Assembly (NCBI GenBank): GCA_016169945.1
Contig: JADLSH010000140.1
Span: 248,001-312,000 of the forward strand
From: Trachythela sp. YZ-2020
Lineage: Eukaryota > Cnidaria > Anthozoa > Malacalcyonacea > Clavulariidae
DNA length: 64,000 nucleotides
Direction: 5' to 3'
Part shown: positions 1 to 11,129 of the stretch, piece by piece
Position numbering within the stretch: the stretch's first letter is position 1
How the letters are laid out: each line of letters begins with the position of its first letter
Made by a program: the position numbers and the translations under genes
Notes under the pieces: model-generated
Database searches by the model: none
The model's input: only the letters and a program-made list of their open reading frames with translations
Told to the model about the DNA's origin: nothing

Positions 1-1556
1 GTTTGAAAGTTGAAAGTTGAAGTCGAGATTGAAAGTTGTGTTTAACCCACTATTCTCTGAAAATAATTCTAGCTCAAGGGGATAATTATTACTTATACGA
101 CCTTTATGTGCAAGCTATACTTGGTACTTCTTGAAACTTTCCCATGTATTGGACGCTGCTAACGAACCGATTAATCTAGTTATGAAGCAATAATACAACG
201 ACAATAGATAGCAAATATCATGCAGTCATAACCCATAACACATGAAAAGTTTGTACATCTACAGGCGGCTCTATTTACTGTTTTAAAATACTCCAGGTTT
301 TCCGAACACTAATGAAATAGAGCAGCATACGATCGCACGACTCTTCGGAACTGTTCCAACTACCACATCTTTGCTTAATTTCACTTCTGTTAAAAACACT
401 CCGGATTTTCGGAATACTAATTAAATGCATGGAATGGAACAGACACAGTCACATAAGTGGTCGGAAATGTTCTGATGATCTCATCTTTCAAGAAGGGGCG
501 AACGAAACCGAACAGGGTTCAGCGGCTGTTTCCGCAATTTCCAACGTGTATGACTTGCTCTTTAACAACGTATGTACATAACACGGCATGTTACAGTATT
601 TAATGCTTTTCCAACATAACTAATATAACGGCGCCTCATAATATTAATCAATTAAGTAGGCCTACATATATAACTGTATATGCAACATAACATATACAAT
701 AAAACAATGGTTGGTACATATAGAAACGGTACAAACCAATGCCTTTTTTCACATATATAAACTGGGGGGAAGCTCCAAGTTGGCCTACACCCTCAGTTAA
801 CTACTTCATCCCCCCCCCGGAAGTAAAAGTTCCTTTTGTCCAAAATATTTAAAAAAAGGGAAGAATGACTTAATTCAGAAGAGGGTCATGATATTTTAAC
901 AACAACACCTTGATTTTATAAGTAAATTTATAGACGATATAGATTTAAAATAATGAGACAACGCATGGAAACTAGCATGCTAAGCAAGACTTTAGATAAG
1001 CGATCTTTTTCAAAACAGGCGATTCCTTCCCTACGTCCAGGCCCCAAAGAACGCATCTTTAACTGAGTTTTATTATTGACAGATAGTTCAAAGATTATTT
1101 TCATCATTGAGCATGCTTTTATACGGGCATCCCATGATGTTTCATGATGAAAATTTACCGATTGTGCAAATTGTTTTCGGAGGGATGAGACTAAGTCGAT
1201 TTCAGATGGTATATATGATGCGGTGGCCGTGCGCGACCTAATGCTGCAAATCGTCCGTATAGAGTGTTTGGCATGGACATATTATCGTGTATACACAACA
1301 ACGGGCAGTATGGCGAGTGACGACGCAGTATAGTCAAACAGAACTTAAGTGCAACCCAAGCAAGCACTGGCATCTATTAATTCCTCTCATGGACAAAGAA
1401 ATATGTCAGCTCAAACACGTATAAAGTTAGTACTACGTAACGAAACAGCCGCAGCGGGATCATAACAAGAAAGAAAAGCAAAGGACGAACAGATCCGGAT
1501 ATATAACACTAAGATAAACATAATGGCATGCTGCATAATACTAAAGGTCTAGCTAT
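1..1556. repeat. Duplicated block A, copy 1 (first part)
   Basis: This block is nearly the same, base for base, as 28743-30315, in direct orientation. Scattered substitutions and small indels separate the two. The homology stops at about 1556, where copy 1 carries an insertion to about 3945, and then resumes. The opening bases also resemble, more distantly, 24990-25130, 36490 and 51010-51140, so the block is one member of a wider family of duplicated intron-like units. Short open frames here (for example on the minus strand at 1191-1373) have no recognisable domain and I do not call them genes. A run of ten C lies near 809. No other function is visible. Confidence 0.8.
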
Positions 1557-1942
1557 TTAAGGGAGATTCGGTATCGCTCAGCTCAGGTATATTGTAAGTA
1601 TATACAGGCGAATTCAATCGATTGCGTTATATTTTGTTTTTAAGCCAACATAAAATTCATTTATATAATTTCTTTTTCTGCCATCTGATAACACAAAAAT
1701 TCCGGAACTATATGTCTAGATTTATTTAATATGTCTCGTATTGCGCAGCTTGTGATATATTTGACTTATTTGAGTCCAAAGGTTGATCATTGTTTTGAGG
1801 CCAGAAAATCTCTGCAGCTTGATAACCTATATATACTACCGTATATACCGTATTGTTTCGAGGCCAGAGAATCTCTGCACCTTGATCACATATATACTCC
1901 TCGATAATATTATGATTATAGCAAAAAATGTCATGATCACTA
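1557..1942. other. Copy-specific insertion, non-coding; holds a 63-bp tandem duplication
   Basis: This stretch is absent from the second copy of block A. At 1789-1900 a segment of about 63 bp beginning with attgttttgaggccag is present twice in tandem with a few differences. No gene is seen. The short frame at 1783-2031 only reads through this duplication and into the neighbouring fold-back element. Confidence 0.6.
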
Positions 1943-3110
1943 AATTCGCCATAATCGAAAAGATGGCGCCGCGTTGGATTCTGGGCAGATCGACATGTTT
2001 CAGATATTCTGTCATTTCTGTGATTTTATGAGTGAGTTAAGTTTTCACAAAATACTTTGATAAAAACACACCGAAAGCAAAACTAACGATAAATGATGAA
2101 GGGACGATATCTTAGTTGTCTTCTGACAACTTCTTGTGTGCTACAGTATAACGCTTAAAAACAACTAAAAATGGTCAAAGTTTTCTAACTAAAACATAAA
2201 AAAATAACACGCATGCATTAACACTTTTCCTTAAAACAGGAAAACTATTAGGAATCGCACGAAAAAACGTAACACAAACAAAGAACAATAGCTTTGCTAT
2301 GTTGTGATATACTTTTGTGTGTTAAAACGTTTAAGAAACAATTATTACCATTTGCGTTCAAGCTTGCTGCGTGCGGTTTCAAAACGTACGTTTTACGTTT
2401 CAAAACGTATGTTTGGCGTTTCAAAACGTACGTTTAGCGTTTCAAAACGTACGTTTAGCGTTTCAAAACGTACGTTTTGCCACGCCCCATGTCAATGAAA
2501 CTGACATGTTTTGGGGCTTCGAACGGCATGTTTTGCTACGCACTAGAAAGGTTTTAAAAGTAATTCGCACATTTAAGAGCGAGGTTTAGTATTGGACGAT
2601 GAAATCCGCCGACCAAATTCAAGTGCAAGTTCAGGTGGGAGAAACACGACGTGTTTTTTTCATGACTTCGCAAAATCTGTTCCAAATATGTTTTACAGTA
2701 TTCGGAGATACTCCAAATTCTTTGGAATATTGCACACACATTCGCAGAATGTAGCCAGTAATGCGGTCGCCTCCTTCTTTTAGAATTCGGTCGATCATGA
2801 AGCATCATAATAGTTTTCATGTTTTAAGCAAAAGTGTTAATGGATGCGTGTTATTTTTTTATGTTTTAGTTAGAAAACTTTGGCTATTTTTAGTTGTTTT
2901 CAATCATTATAGCACACAAGAAGTTGTCAGAAGACAGTTAAGATATCGTGCCTTCATCATTTATCCTTAGTTTTGCTTTCGGTGTGTTTTATAAAAGTAT
3001 TTTGTCAAAACTTAACTCACTCGTAAAATCACAGAAATGATAGAATATCTGAAACATGTCGACCTACCCATAATCCAACGCGCGGCGCCATCTTTTTATT
3101 ATGGCGAATT
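1943..3110. mobile_element. Fold-back element with roughly 300-bp inverted arms
   Basis: The left arm (from aattcgccataat at 1943) is repeated in inverted orientation on the right, ending attatggcgaatt at 3110. The arms extend inward to roughly 2250 and 2815 with moderate divergence. This is the structure of a fold-back or long-TIR non-autonomous DNA element of 1,168 bp. I see no transposase and no convincing target duplication, so the superfamily is unknown. The loop holds a 21-bp tandem array. The element lies inside the larger insertion that is missing from the paralogous block at 28.7-31.3 kb. Confidence 0.75.
2376..2480. repeat. 21-bp tandem array, five copies
   Basis: Five units starting at 2376, 2397, 2418, 2439 and 2460 share the core gtttcaaaacgtacgttt. 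The period is exactly 21 bp with only a few substitutions. Each unit holds the palindrome aaacgtacgttt, so the array could form hairpins. The reading frames through it (seven-residue repeats) are a by-product of the period. Confidence 0.9.
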
Positions 3111-3428
3111 GGCTGCATCTATATCTTGTTGCATGAATTACAATGATGATAAAGTTGCAAAGCCTAAGATGTACCATGATCGAAAACTAAACATACACCG
3201 CTGACATCAATTTCAATTTCGCGCTAACTTCTAATACTAGAAGTTGCTCTCACAAGGAAAGTGTTGCCAAAACCAGGCATCAACACAATTGTTGTGCGTG
3301 CATCGCGTCTTGGCAACCTCGAGGACGGTCGAGGGCAAACAGGAAACTAACGCATAAAAATCACTTCAGACACATTTTGCGCAAAAGAGCAGCTATACGA
3401 TTGCTTAATAATTCGAGTATGCTGTACC
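3111..3428. other. Non-coding spacer
   Basis: AT-rich sequence between two mobile elements, still inside the copy-specific insertion. I see no gene, splice signal or clear repeat. Its last eight bases, gctgtacc at 3421-3428, are the left target duplication of the adjoining hAT-type element. Confidence 0.5.
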
Positions 3429-3889
3429 CAGAGCTGCAAAATTACTGCTAATTACATTATAATTACTTGCTTCAGAAGGTAATTAATTCCTAATTGCAAT
3501 TACTTTTTTTTTGTAATGTGGAGCTGGTGCCAAATAAACGTCTCACACCAGAAATAAAAATATGCCAGGTTCAAGAATCGTTAACCAAAATCGCTACTTC
3601 CACAGAGAAATTTGCGTGGCAAATTGTTGTAAATCCAAATTCCGAAAGGTGAAAGCGCTGAGACAAAGATGGCCACAGAGATTATTTTTTACTCGATGGT
3701 GAATAACATTCATTCCATTTACGAATGTTTTCAGAAAAGGAATTCGTAAATTTCATCTGCTAAAGGAATGCGTTGCTTTGTTTTCTTTTGTAATTTAATA
3801 ATTACCATTTTCCGTTCCTTTTTCAAAATGTAATTAAGCAACGAATAGCTTGTAACGCGTTACAATTATAACGAGTACTCCCAGCACTG
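3429..3889. mobile_element. hAT-type MITE with 8-bp target duplication
   Basis: The element starts cagagctgcaaaattac and ends, read from the other strand, cagtgctgggagtac. Both are CAGNGNTG-type termini typical of hAT elements. Flanks are gctgtacc (3421-3428) and gttgtacc (3890-3897), an 8-bp duplication with one mismatch, as expected for hAT. It is 461 bp with no coding capacity, so non-autonomous. Several degenerate copies of a taattac motif lie just inside both ends. Confidence 0.8.
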
Positions 3890-3944
3890 GTTGTACCGAT
3901 CTTTACGCTCTTTTAGCGGTGTGAAGCATAAATAATATTAGCAT

Positions 3945-4610
3945 AAAGGCCTGGAAAACACAACACCTTAAAGACAATTTAGAAATATATTGAAGATGGG
4001 ATCATCTATTTGGCGCGGGTCGCGGATCATCTTAGACAGGCGCTGATACTACTAAAGTGGCGCCGGTTCGACAAAACAGGCGCGGGAAAAACTTCCTAGG
4101 GCGCGGGAAACTAATCCCTGGGCCCGGGTAATTAATGCCGGGGCACGGATACGTATATCGTATAACATTACATTTTCCAGTCAAAATCAAATAAATGTAA
4201 ATCTTTTAAATTAAAACCATTTGATTATGAAGCGAAGGTACGACCAAATTCTGTCAATTATTTTCGACTGTTATATCCAGAATATTCCAAGAAAGGCGTC
4301 AAGAAGATTTTCTATGCTGTCAGCAAGTTAATAAATTATGGTAGGCAGATGTAGCTACCAGTATGATGATTTATTTAATACATTTTCACTGCTGTTAACG
4401 TTCTTATAAAGTATATTTCAATTATATAAAACCAACGCTGATGCTTTCATCACTGCAAAAAAATCGATTCTGCCCAAAATTCTATCAATAATATAAATAA
4501 ATTACTTGAATATAGTGTATTTTTTTCCATCAATGGCAGCTCCAGAGTGCGAAATGTGGGAAGGGAAGGTTGAGAGCCGAAGGCGCAATAATTGTCAACA
4601 GGCGTTAATT
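3945..4610. repeat. Duplicated block A, copy 1 (second part)
   Basis: Homology with the paralogous block at 30316-31000 resumes here. It includes a GC-richer patch of ggcgcggg-type motifs near 4010-4140. No gene is supported. Confidence 0.75.
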
Positions 4611-4612
4611 GT

Positions 4613-4925
<313 letters not shown>

Positions 4926-4988
4926 ATTGGCAAATTGACTGTGGAGACAGACAGGTTAGCATTTCTAATTGTATCCTGACCAGTCTAA

Positions 4989-5369
4989 TGGCCTGTTTAT
5001 ATGATCCCGGCTAGGCGGGACAGGACAGTTGCCGAGATCCCGCTTGTAATATAAACTCTATTGAGTGTTTATATGACCCCGCTTCTATCCCGTCTAGACG
5101 GAATCTCGGCGTCTGTTGCCGGGATCTCGCCTAGCCGGGACGAAAAATTCCCATATAAACACTCTATCCCGGCCAGGCGGGATGAACTTTTCTTCTGAGC
5201 ATGCGTAAATCCCTTTTCTGCAAGAAAATATGACGTCAAGCACTTTTAACTGGCTTCATCCCGGCAATGTTTTTGTCCATATAAACACGCCATCCCACCT
5301 AGGCGAGTTTCCCGGCTAGACGGGAAGAAAACGTCCCGTCCCGCCTAGACGGGATCATATAAACAGGCC
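4989..5369. mobile_element. Palindrome-rich MITE, 381 bp, 4-bp target duplication ctaa
   Basis: The ends are inverted copies (ggcctgtttatatgatcccg on the left, its complement on the right). The flanks are ctaa at 4985-4988 and 5370-5373. The paralogous block near 31220 reads cagtctaagatgac with no insert, which is a true empty site. Inside, a dyad of the form cccgnctagncggga recurs at least six times, with tatataaac/gtttatat half-sites. No coding capacity. Superfamily not identified. Confidence 0.85.
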
Positions 5370-5484
5370 CTAAGATGACCCGCGCCAAATAGACTATCCC
5401 TCGTTCAAGATACGATTATGCAGGGACGCCGGAATTGGGGGCAGGGGTGCAACGGTGCCCTTTTGATTTAAGGTAAATATTTGT

Positions 5485-6460
5485 TGTTATAATATTAAGA
5501 ATTCGATCTCGATCTTATTTAAAACTATATATCTTGTTGTAGAGCATTGTAAATTCAGTAATAATAAAATAGCATTAACTTTAATGTTTAAAGCTATTTT
5601 TCAAAGCTATTTCAACCTATTATTCAATATCAATGCCATATTTTCGGTATTTCATCAAGTGAACAATCAAAACAAGAAACAAAAGTTCCAGAGCTAGTTT
5701 TCGGCTGTTTAAGAGTTTAAGGCTATAAATATTAACAACTTCTAGAGTGTTATTAACTTACAGAATTTACGGCTGTAATTATTAACAACTTGCAGAGTTT
5801 TAATAAGTTTACGCTTGTAAATATTGACAACTTCCAGAGTTCGTTTACGGCTGTAAATCGCTATATAAGACTGTTCAATTGTTTTTTGGTTCAGGTTCGT
5901 CAGCTGGGACTGGCTACCCCTGGCAAGGCTCTGCAACAAGATAAAGAGCATTCAGTTCAGAATCAGTGCAGCTTAATGTGTGACGTGAGTGGGGATGATG
6001 GTTGTCATAATATGAGTCTTCACACCCCAGACCCCCTTCTCCCACAAAGATATGTTGTATTTGAATTGCGTTTTATGAGAATTGTTTTATATCAACAGCT
6101 TTGGTCATTAACTGAAAGCCCAGTCTGCTTAGATGGGATATATGAGAAATGATTAGGGAAACTAGAATTGACAAATTGGCGTAGCAATGCAAGGTAGGAA
6201 AACAAGGAAGAATCATGTAATTAACAATCCCCGAGTTTTATAGCAAGAAATAGTTGCGTCCTTTTCTAAGTGTATTACTTGATATTGCAAGTCCTTGTTG
6301 TTCTTTTGTTCAATATTTCTTTGCATCATAATCTATTCACTGTTGACTTTTGACACAATAACCCATAACATTCCAAATTAACGCAACTTGTTTTACTCTC
6401 TCGTATGCCAGTATGTCAATTTAATTGTCCATGGGCACGAATCTCCCTTGACGAATAATT
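5485..6460. other. Non-coding region with a degenerate ~55-60-bp tandem repeat
   Basis: This follows the end of block A homology. Between about 5700 and 5860 a unit containing ggctgtaa.tattaacaacttccagag occurs three to four times in degenerate form. A plus-strand frame at 5790-6152 (120 codons) spans the repeat and its flank; it has no domain I recognise and I do not support it as a gene. Confidence 0.5.
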
Positions 6461-6465
6461 AATAT

Positions 6466-8755
6466 GATAATAATAATAATAATAATAGCATTTATTTTAA
6501 CACGATAGGTATTTACAGCATGAGCTGATGGGGTCGTGTAGTTATATCCTAACAATTAAAATTAAAAATTACACTTACAAAACAAATATATAAATAAGTT
6601 AGTGTTATTATTTACACTTCAGTTTTAAGAACCATGCAGTGTTTCTAGATATTAATAATTAGTCGAACATTGTATCACTCAAGAATTCTTGTTTGGCAAC
6701 AGTATTTTTAAAAGTGTCCAAGGATTCTAATTTCCTGGATTCATTGTTAAGATTGTTCCACAACACTGATCCCTTGTAAGTTATGGATTTCTTCATGACT
6801 TCCGTTTTAGGTCTTGGCAAGGATAAACAGCTTTCATTTCTAAGATTGTATGTGCTTGATCGTTTAGCAAATAATTCTTGAATTGGGACTGGAGCATTAC
6901 CATAATAGCATTTGTGTACTAATATTACTAATAACTTTAAGTACGTGCTTTTCAATGTTTTCCAATTATATTTCGTTCGTACTTCTTCAGTTGGAGTATT
7001 CCAATCTAAGCCAAATATAAATTTGGCTGCTCTCACATGCATCCTTTCAAGATTGTCAAATTGCGTTTTGTTAGTTGCTCCCCACACTACTAAACCATAA
7101 GTTACCGAGGGAAAAACCACTTTATAGTAAAAATCTAACCTAGCTTTAGTTGGTAAAAAATACAAAGATTTTAATAGATTTATTTTCTGTGAGAAAGATT
7201 GTGTTAACTCCAATATGTGCTTGACCCATTTTAGCTCATCGTCTACTTCCATTCCTAAACATCTTTTGGAGTGAACTCGTTTGATGCAATAATCTCCTAA
7301 CATTATTCCTCTGAGTGGTCCAATGAATTTTTTCCTTCCGATCAGCATATATTCCGTTTTTCCTGGGTGAGGTGTGAGGGAATTAATTCTACACCAATTG
7401 TAAAATTTACCCAATACTTCGTCAAGTCTAATAGTTACAATATCTACAGTTGGTCCGATAACATATAAGGTTGTATCGTCCGCATACATTTCCAATTCTG
7501 TATCATCATCCCCACAGAAAATTTCAGGCAGGTCATTACAGAATATGGAAAATAAAGTGGGGCCAAGTACCGAGCCTTGAGGAACTCCAAATTTAACTTT
7601 CATTTGTTTTGAATGACAGCCATTTACCACCGTTATTTGAGTTCGGTTTGATAGATAGTCCTTAATCCAAGACCATATATCTCCAGAAATCCCCAATCCA
7701 TGAAGCTTATTCAGCAGTATAGGATGTGATACTGAATCGAACGCTTTCTTGAGATTCATGAATAGAACACCAACAACGTATCTGTTATCTAATGCTCTTC
7801 TCCAATCCTCCGTCATCTTTACCATTAACATTTCTGTGGAGTGGTATTTTTTATATGCCCACTGGTGCCGACTGTGTAAGTTGTGTTGCTCCAAGTGTGA
7901 TGTTAAGGTTGTTGCTACACATGCTTCCATAACTTTTCCCGGTACAGGCAATAATGATATAGGACGGTAATTGTTTTTGTCTGTCTCATCTTCTTTCTTG
8001 TATATAGCAGATATCTTTGCCTTTTTCCATATATCAGGTACTTTATGTGTTGTGGCACTAATACAATACATTGATGTAAGAGAAGGCAAAATAGCATCCC
8101 CTGCATACTTTAACAACTTTGGCGAAACTTCATCTGGCCCACAAGCTTTGTTCGCTTTTAATTTATTCAAAGACTGTGCTATTGCATCCTGGCTTACATC
8201 TATGTTCATGATAGTCGGGGTAATACGGTTTATATAAGCTGCTGAATTCTGGATGTGAGTCGTCATGCATTCATTAGCTAATTTCTCGCCAACCGACGAG
8301 AAATGCTCGTTTAAGATGTTTGCTTTACCGTTATCACTAATTTCAATTCCGCCGTTCTCTTTCCTAATCCCTAGAATAGGGCGGATCCGGTTTTTCTCTG
8401 TATCTTTCTTTATCAAAGACCAATAGGCCTTACAGTCCTTTACCTCGTCAAACAGTCCTTTGTAATATTTGCATTTAGCCGCTCTTACCTGAGCCGTAAT
8501 CTGGTTTCTGAGTTCTTTATACCGAGCCCACATTTCAGGATTGTTAGTCTGTTGTGCTAATCGTAAAGTTTTTAACCGAAGATTCATTTTGTGCTTTATT
8601 TCGGCATTTATCCAAGGGAGTGACTGTGTTCTCAATTTTATATCGATCCGGTTTGCGAATAAGGAAAATAATGAAGAACCTCCCGTAAAACTATTAAATT
8701 GTAAAGTATCCCAAACTTTAGTCTGTAATGCCAGACAATTTTACCTATGAGAAAA
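6466..8755 (-). mobile_element. 5'-truncated L2-like non-LTR retrotransposon (minus strand)
   Basis: The element is read right to left. Its 3' end is an (ATT)n microsatellite tail at 6467-6486, preceded by a short 3' UTR and by a reverse transcriptase ORF. No endonuclease domain and no ORF1 are present, so the copy is 5' truncated, as target-primed reverse transcription often leaves it. An in-frame stop at 8741-8743 and loss of homology mark the 5' side; the exact edge is uncertain. Confidence 0.85.
6659..8740 (-). CDS. Reverse transcriptase part of a non-LTR ORF2 (5' truncated)
   Basis: An open frame of about 693 codons, closed upstream by TAA at 8741-8743; the first in-frame start-like codon is TTG at 8635, so no true start is present. 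It carries the finger/palm motifs of LINE reverse transcriptase in order: a KANKACGPDEVSP-type block, a YRPISLLPVPGKVME block, motif A, GVPQGSVLGP, the YADD box, and the C-terminal region typical of L2/CR1/jockey ORF2 (VVWGATNKTQFDNLERMHVR). Motif A reads FMNLKKAFD where the family has FxDLxKAFD, so the first metal-binding Asp is Asn (codon 7754-7756). There are no internal stops or frameshifts. The product would copy LINE RNA at a nicked target, but with no endonuclease and no first Asp I infer this copy is inactive. Confidence 0.88.
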   Translation of the reverse strand, partial: NCLALQTKVWDTLQFNSFTGGSSLFSLFANRIDIKLRTQSLPWINAEIKHKMNLRLKTLRLAQQTNNPEMWARYKELRNQITAQVRAAKCKYYKGLFDEVKDCKAYWSLIKKDTEKNRIRPILGIRKENGGIEISDNGKANILNEHFSSVGEKLANECMTTHIQNSAAYINRITPTIMNIDVSQDAIAQSLNKLKANKACGPDEVSPKLLKYAGDAILPSLTSMYCISATTHKVPDIWKKAKISAIYKKEDETDKNNYRPISLLPVPGKVMEACVATTLTSHLEQHNLHSRHQWAYKKYHSTEMLMVKMTEDWRRALDNRYVVGVLFMNLKKAFDSVSHPILLNKLHGLGISGDIWSWIKDYLSNRTQITVVNGCHSKQMKVKFGVPQGSVLGPTLFSIFCNDLPEIFCGDDDTELEMYADDTTLYVIGPTVDIVTIRLDEVLGKFYNWCRINSLTPHPGKTEYMLIGRKKFIGPLRGIMLGDYCIKRVHSKRCLGMEVDDELKWVKHILELTQSFSQKINLLKSLYFLPTKARLDFYYKVVFPSVTYGLVVWGATNKTQFDNLERMHVRAAKFIFGLDWNTPTEEVRTKYNWKTLKSTYLKLLVILVHKCYYGNAPVPIQELFAKRSSTYNLRNESCLSLPRPKTEVMKKSITYKGSVLWNNLNNESRKLESLDTFKNTVAKQEFLSDTMFD

Positions 8756-8760
8756 CGGGC

Positions 8761-10300
8761 CTTCTGCAGGGAAAAGTGTCGTATGTTAATGGTCTTAATA
8801 GGTGAACCAGATTATATCTGCGCGCCCTTGTCTCCCGTCTACTTTGCTAATCCATAAGTCGCAAGTATGGAAACCGATATAGTGTTTACTTACACTGAAT
8901 TTGACTGTACATTCACCTTTTTTCAGTGTTACATAGATGCAGCTGTGTGGACAGCAACTCGGCATAAATCTACACTAATATTCTATATTTCAACACCTAT
9001 ACTCTGGAACTGGGTTACTCCGCTTCCTATATCCTGCTTATAAATAGGTGTCCCAAAATGATAAAGCTCATATAACAGTCATTAAGCTGGCCAGCCCGCG
9101 AGAACTTGCGGCAGGTTGGAAATTACAATTTTTATTGCAGGGATGTTGAACAGGTGGGAATTTTGTTTGAGCATCCGTTAGAATTCGCGCGGTTATTAGA
9201 AATGAGATCTGGGGCGAGTAAACTCGGCTTTTGAAATTCCGAGCGATATTTACAGATTTTGGCCTAGTTTTTCCTACCAACGAAAAATATTTAATATGTG
9301 ATTGTTTGAGGGTGCAAACAAGGGAAAAATAACTTTTGAAAATTTAAAAATTGCGTAAAGAATCATTTTTTATGTATCGGAACAGATCGGAAGCTCTCGG
9401 AATTCGACGGGAAATCCCCAAAATTATTACTTGCGCGAATTTTGAGGTAAACAAATTTCCCCCCGATATAAAGTATATGCTATTAGAATTATTTTAAAGC
9501 ATATTTGGTGTTGAGGCTCTCGATAAAATTTGGAAATATTTTACTTCTTTTTGATTTCACTGTGCCGATTTACACACCTTGAATTACTATTTATTATATT
9601 AATGAGAAAGGGAAACATACTCACATGATTTCAAAACTGTCTGTATTTCTGCAATCAATGGGCTTTAATCTCTCAACTTATTCGCTTTAACAAGCAAGAA
9701 TAGTATAAACATGGAATTTCTGGCAGGATTTTTCAAGGTACTTATGGAAACAATTACAGATTACATACAATGTCGCCGTTTTTGGTATCAGCGCGAATAT
9801 GCATCGCGCGGATAATTTTATATCCATCTTACTTTGATTAATTTATTAAGAAAGCTTCAAACTAACGTATCAGGATAGGCTCATTTTGAAGCTCTAGACT
9901 AGATTTTTTAAAATCTGAAGTTGAAAATTTGGCTTTTTCTTATTTTGCTAAAAATGGAGATTTCGCCCTACCAAATCTCACAGGTTTTGATGATAACAAA
10001 ACTATTTCAGTAATTTTTGTATAGAAAAATGGGTAAAAAATTAAATTCAATCGCACCATAAGTTTGACTTTTTAATTTTATCTGCTCTCGGATCCAAAAC
10101 AAGTAGCATTTTCGAACAAAGTAAAATTTCGCTCATGTTTCGTCGTATAAAGGATATTCCTTTATAATTCTCTCATTTCAATCCAATTTCTTTCGTCCTG
10201 TTTATTTTGTCATACATTTTGCAGAAAAGTATTTTAACACTGATAAATCCACCGCTTTCTGGCCAAAAAAGACACTCGAAACCTTGTTTTTTGCCTGCGA
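8761..10300. other. Non-coding, AT-rich; partly a duplicated unit
   Basis: The 8940-9140 part is homologous to 19250-19440, and more weakly to 25125 and 51620. The remainder to 10300 looks single-copy and AT-rich. Short minus-strand frames (for example 9068-9280) are not supported as genes. Confidence 0.55.
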
Positions 10301-11100
10301 CTTTTTGAAACATGGCGCGAACAAATTATTATTGGGGGATGTTCAGGGTTTATAGCTAATTCATTCAAACGATTTCCACTGACCATGTTGGATCTCGCGC
10401 GCACCCTCTCTCTCCGCCCGGGATGTAACATCACCCGACAAGAAAAGGTTCGTGCTCCCTTGCTTTGCCTTTGCCGATCAAAAACATCACAAAAATATAA
10501 TTTGGTTTTAATTAAATCAACGCTTTTCTACTCAAAAGACAACGAAGAAGGTATGTTGATTACAATTTTGTACCTTTCTTGTTGTTTTACGATAATAACA
10601 AGTTTGAAAAATGTTTTTTTAACAAGCAGCCTTAATTTAACACTTTCTTGTTGACATTCTTTATGATAAATATGACACAATTGAGTAAACAAATCAATGC
10701 ATGTACCGCAGTGGAACGTATTTTTTCAAAATTTGATGATCAAGGAAAAGTTGCATCTTCGATCTTTCTCTTTAAACGTTTATTTTTCTACTTCTAAGGG
10801 TAGCTGAAATGCTGAACGTTTATTTTTCTACTTTTAAGGATAGCTGAAATGCTGAATACTGCATGAGGTTTTATAAAACAAAACAAATACAGTACAAATA
10901 TTTTGTCCATTTTTTCGCATTTTGGTCAGAATAAAGTTAACTCCAGTGTACCTTCTGCTTAGTACAAAGTTCATATAAGTAAAGTCAGTTTATTTTTCCA
11001 TTTTCTTTATTTTTATGGAAATTTTCTGACTTTTTTGGTATTTTTTTTAAATTTAAAAATCGTCTTCACTCCTATGTTCATTTTGGCGCGAAAACGCGAG

Positions 11101-11129
11101 AGGTCCGTATCGTGTGATACGGACCTCGT
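11101..11129. other. Conserved short palindrome (tccgtatc...gatacgga)
   Basis: aggtccgtatcgtgtgatacggacct is an almost perfect dyad with a 4-bp centre. It is conserved in the second copy near 54391-54419 and followed in both by further ggacct half-sites (near 11163-11180). It could be a binding site, or a terminus of an old element. No function is shown. Confidence 0.5.

Noticed and set aside
2376..2480. CRISPR-like array
   Set aside because: Head-to-tail 21-bp units with no unique spacers, in a eukaryotic fold-back element. It is a plain tandem repeat.
5790..6152. 120-codon plus-strand ORF
   Set aside because: Starts in a degenerate tandem repeat; no domain or supporting paralogue.
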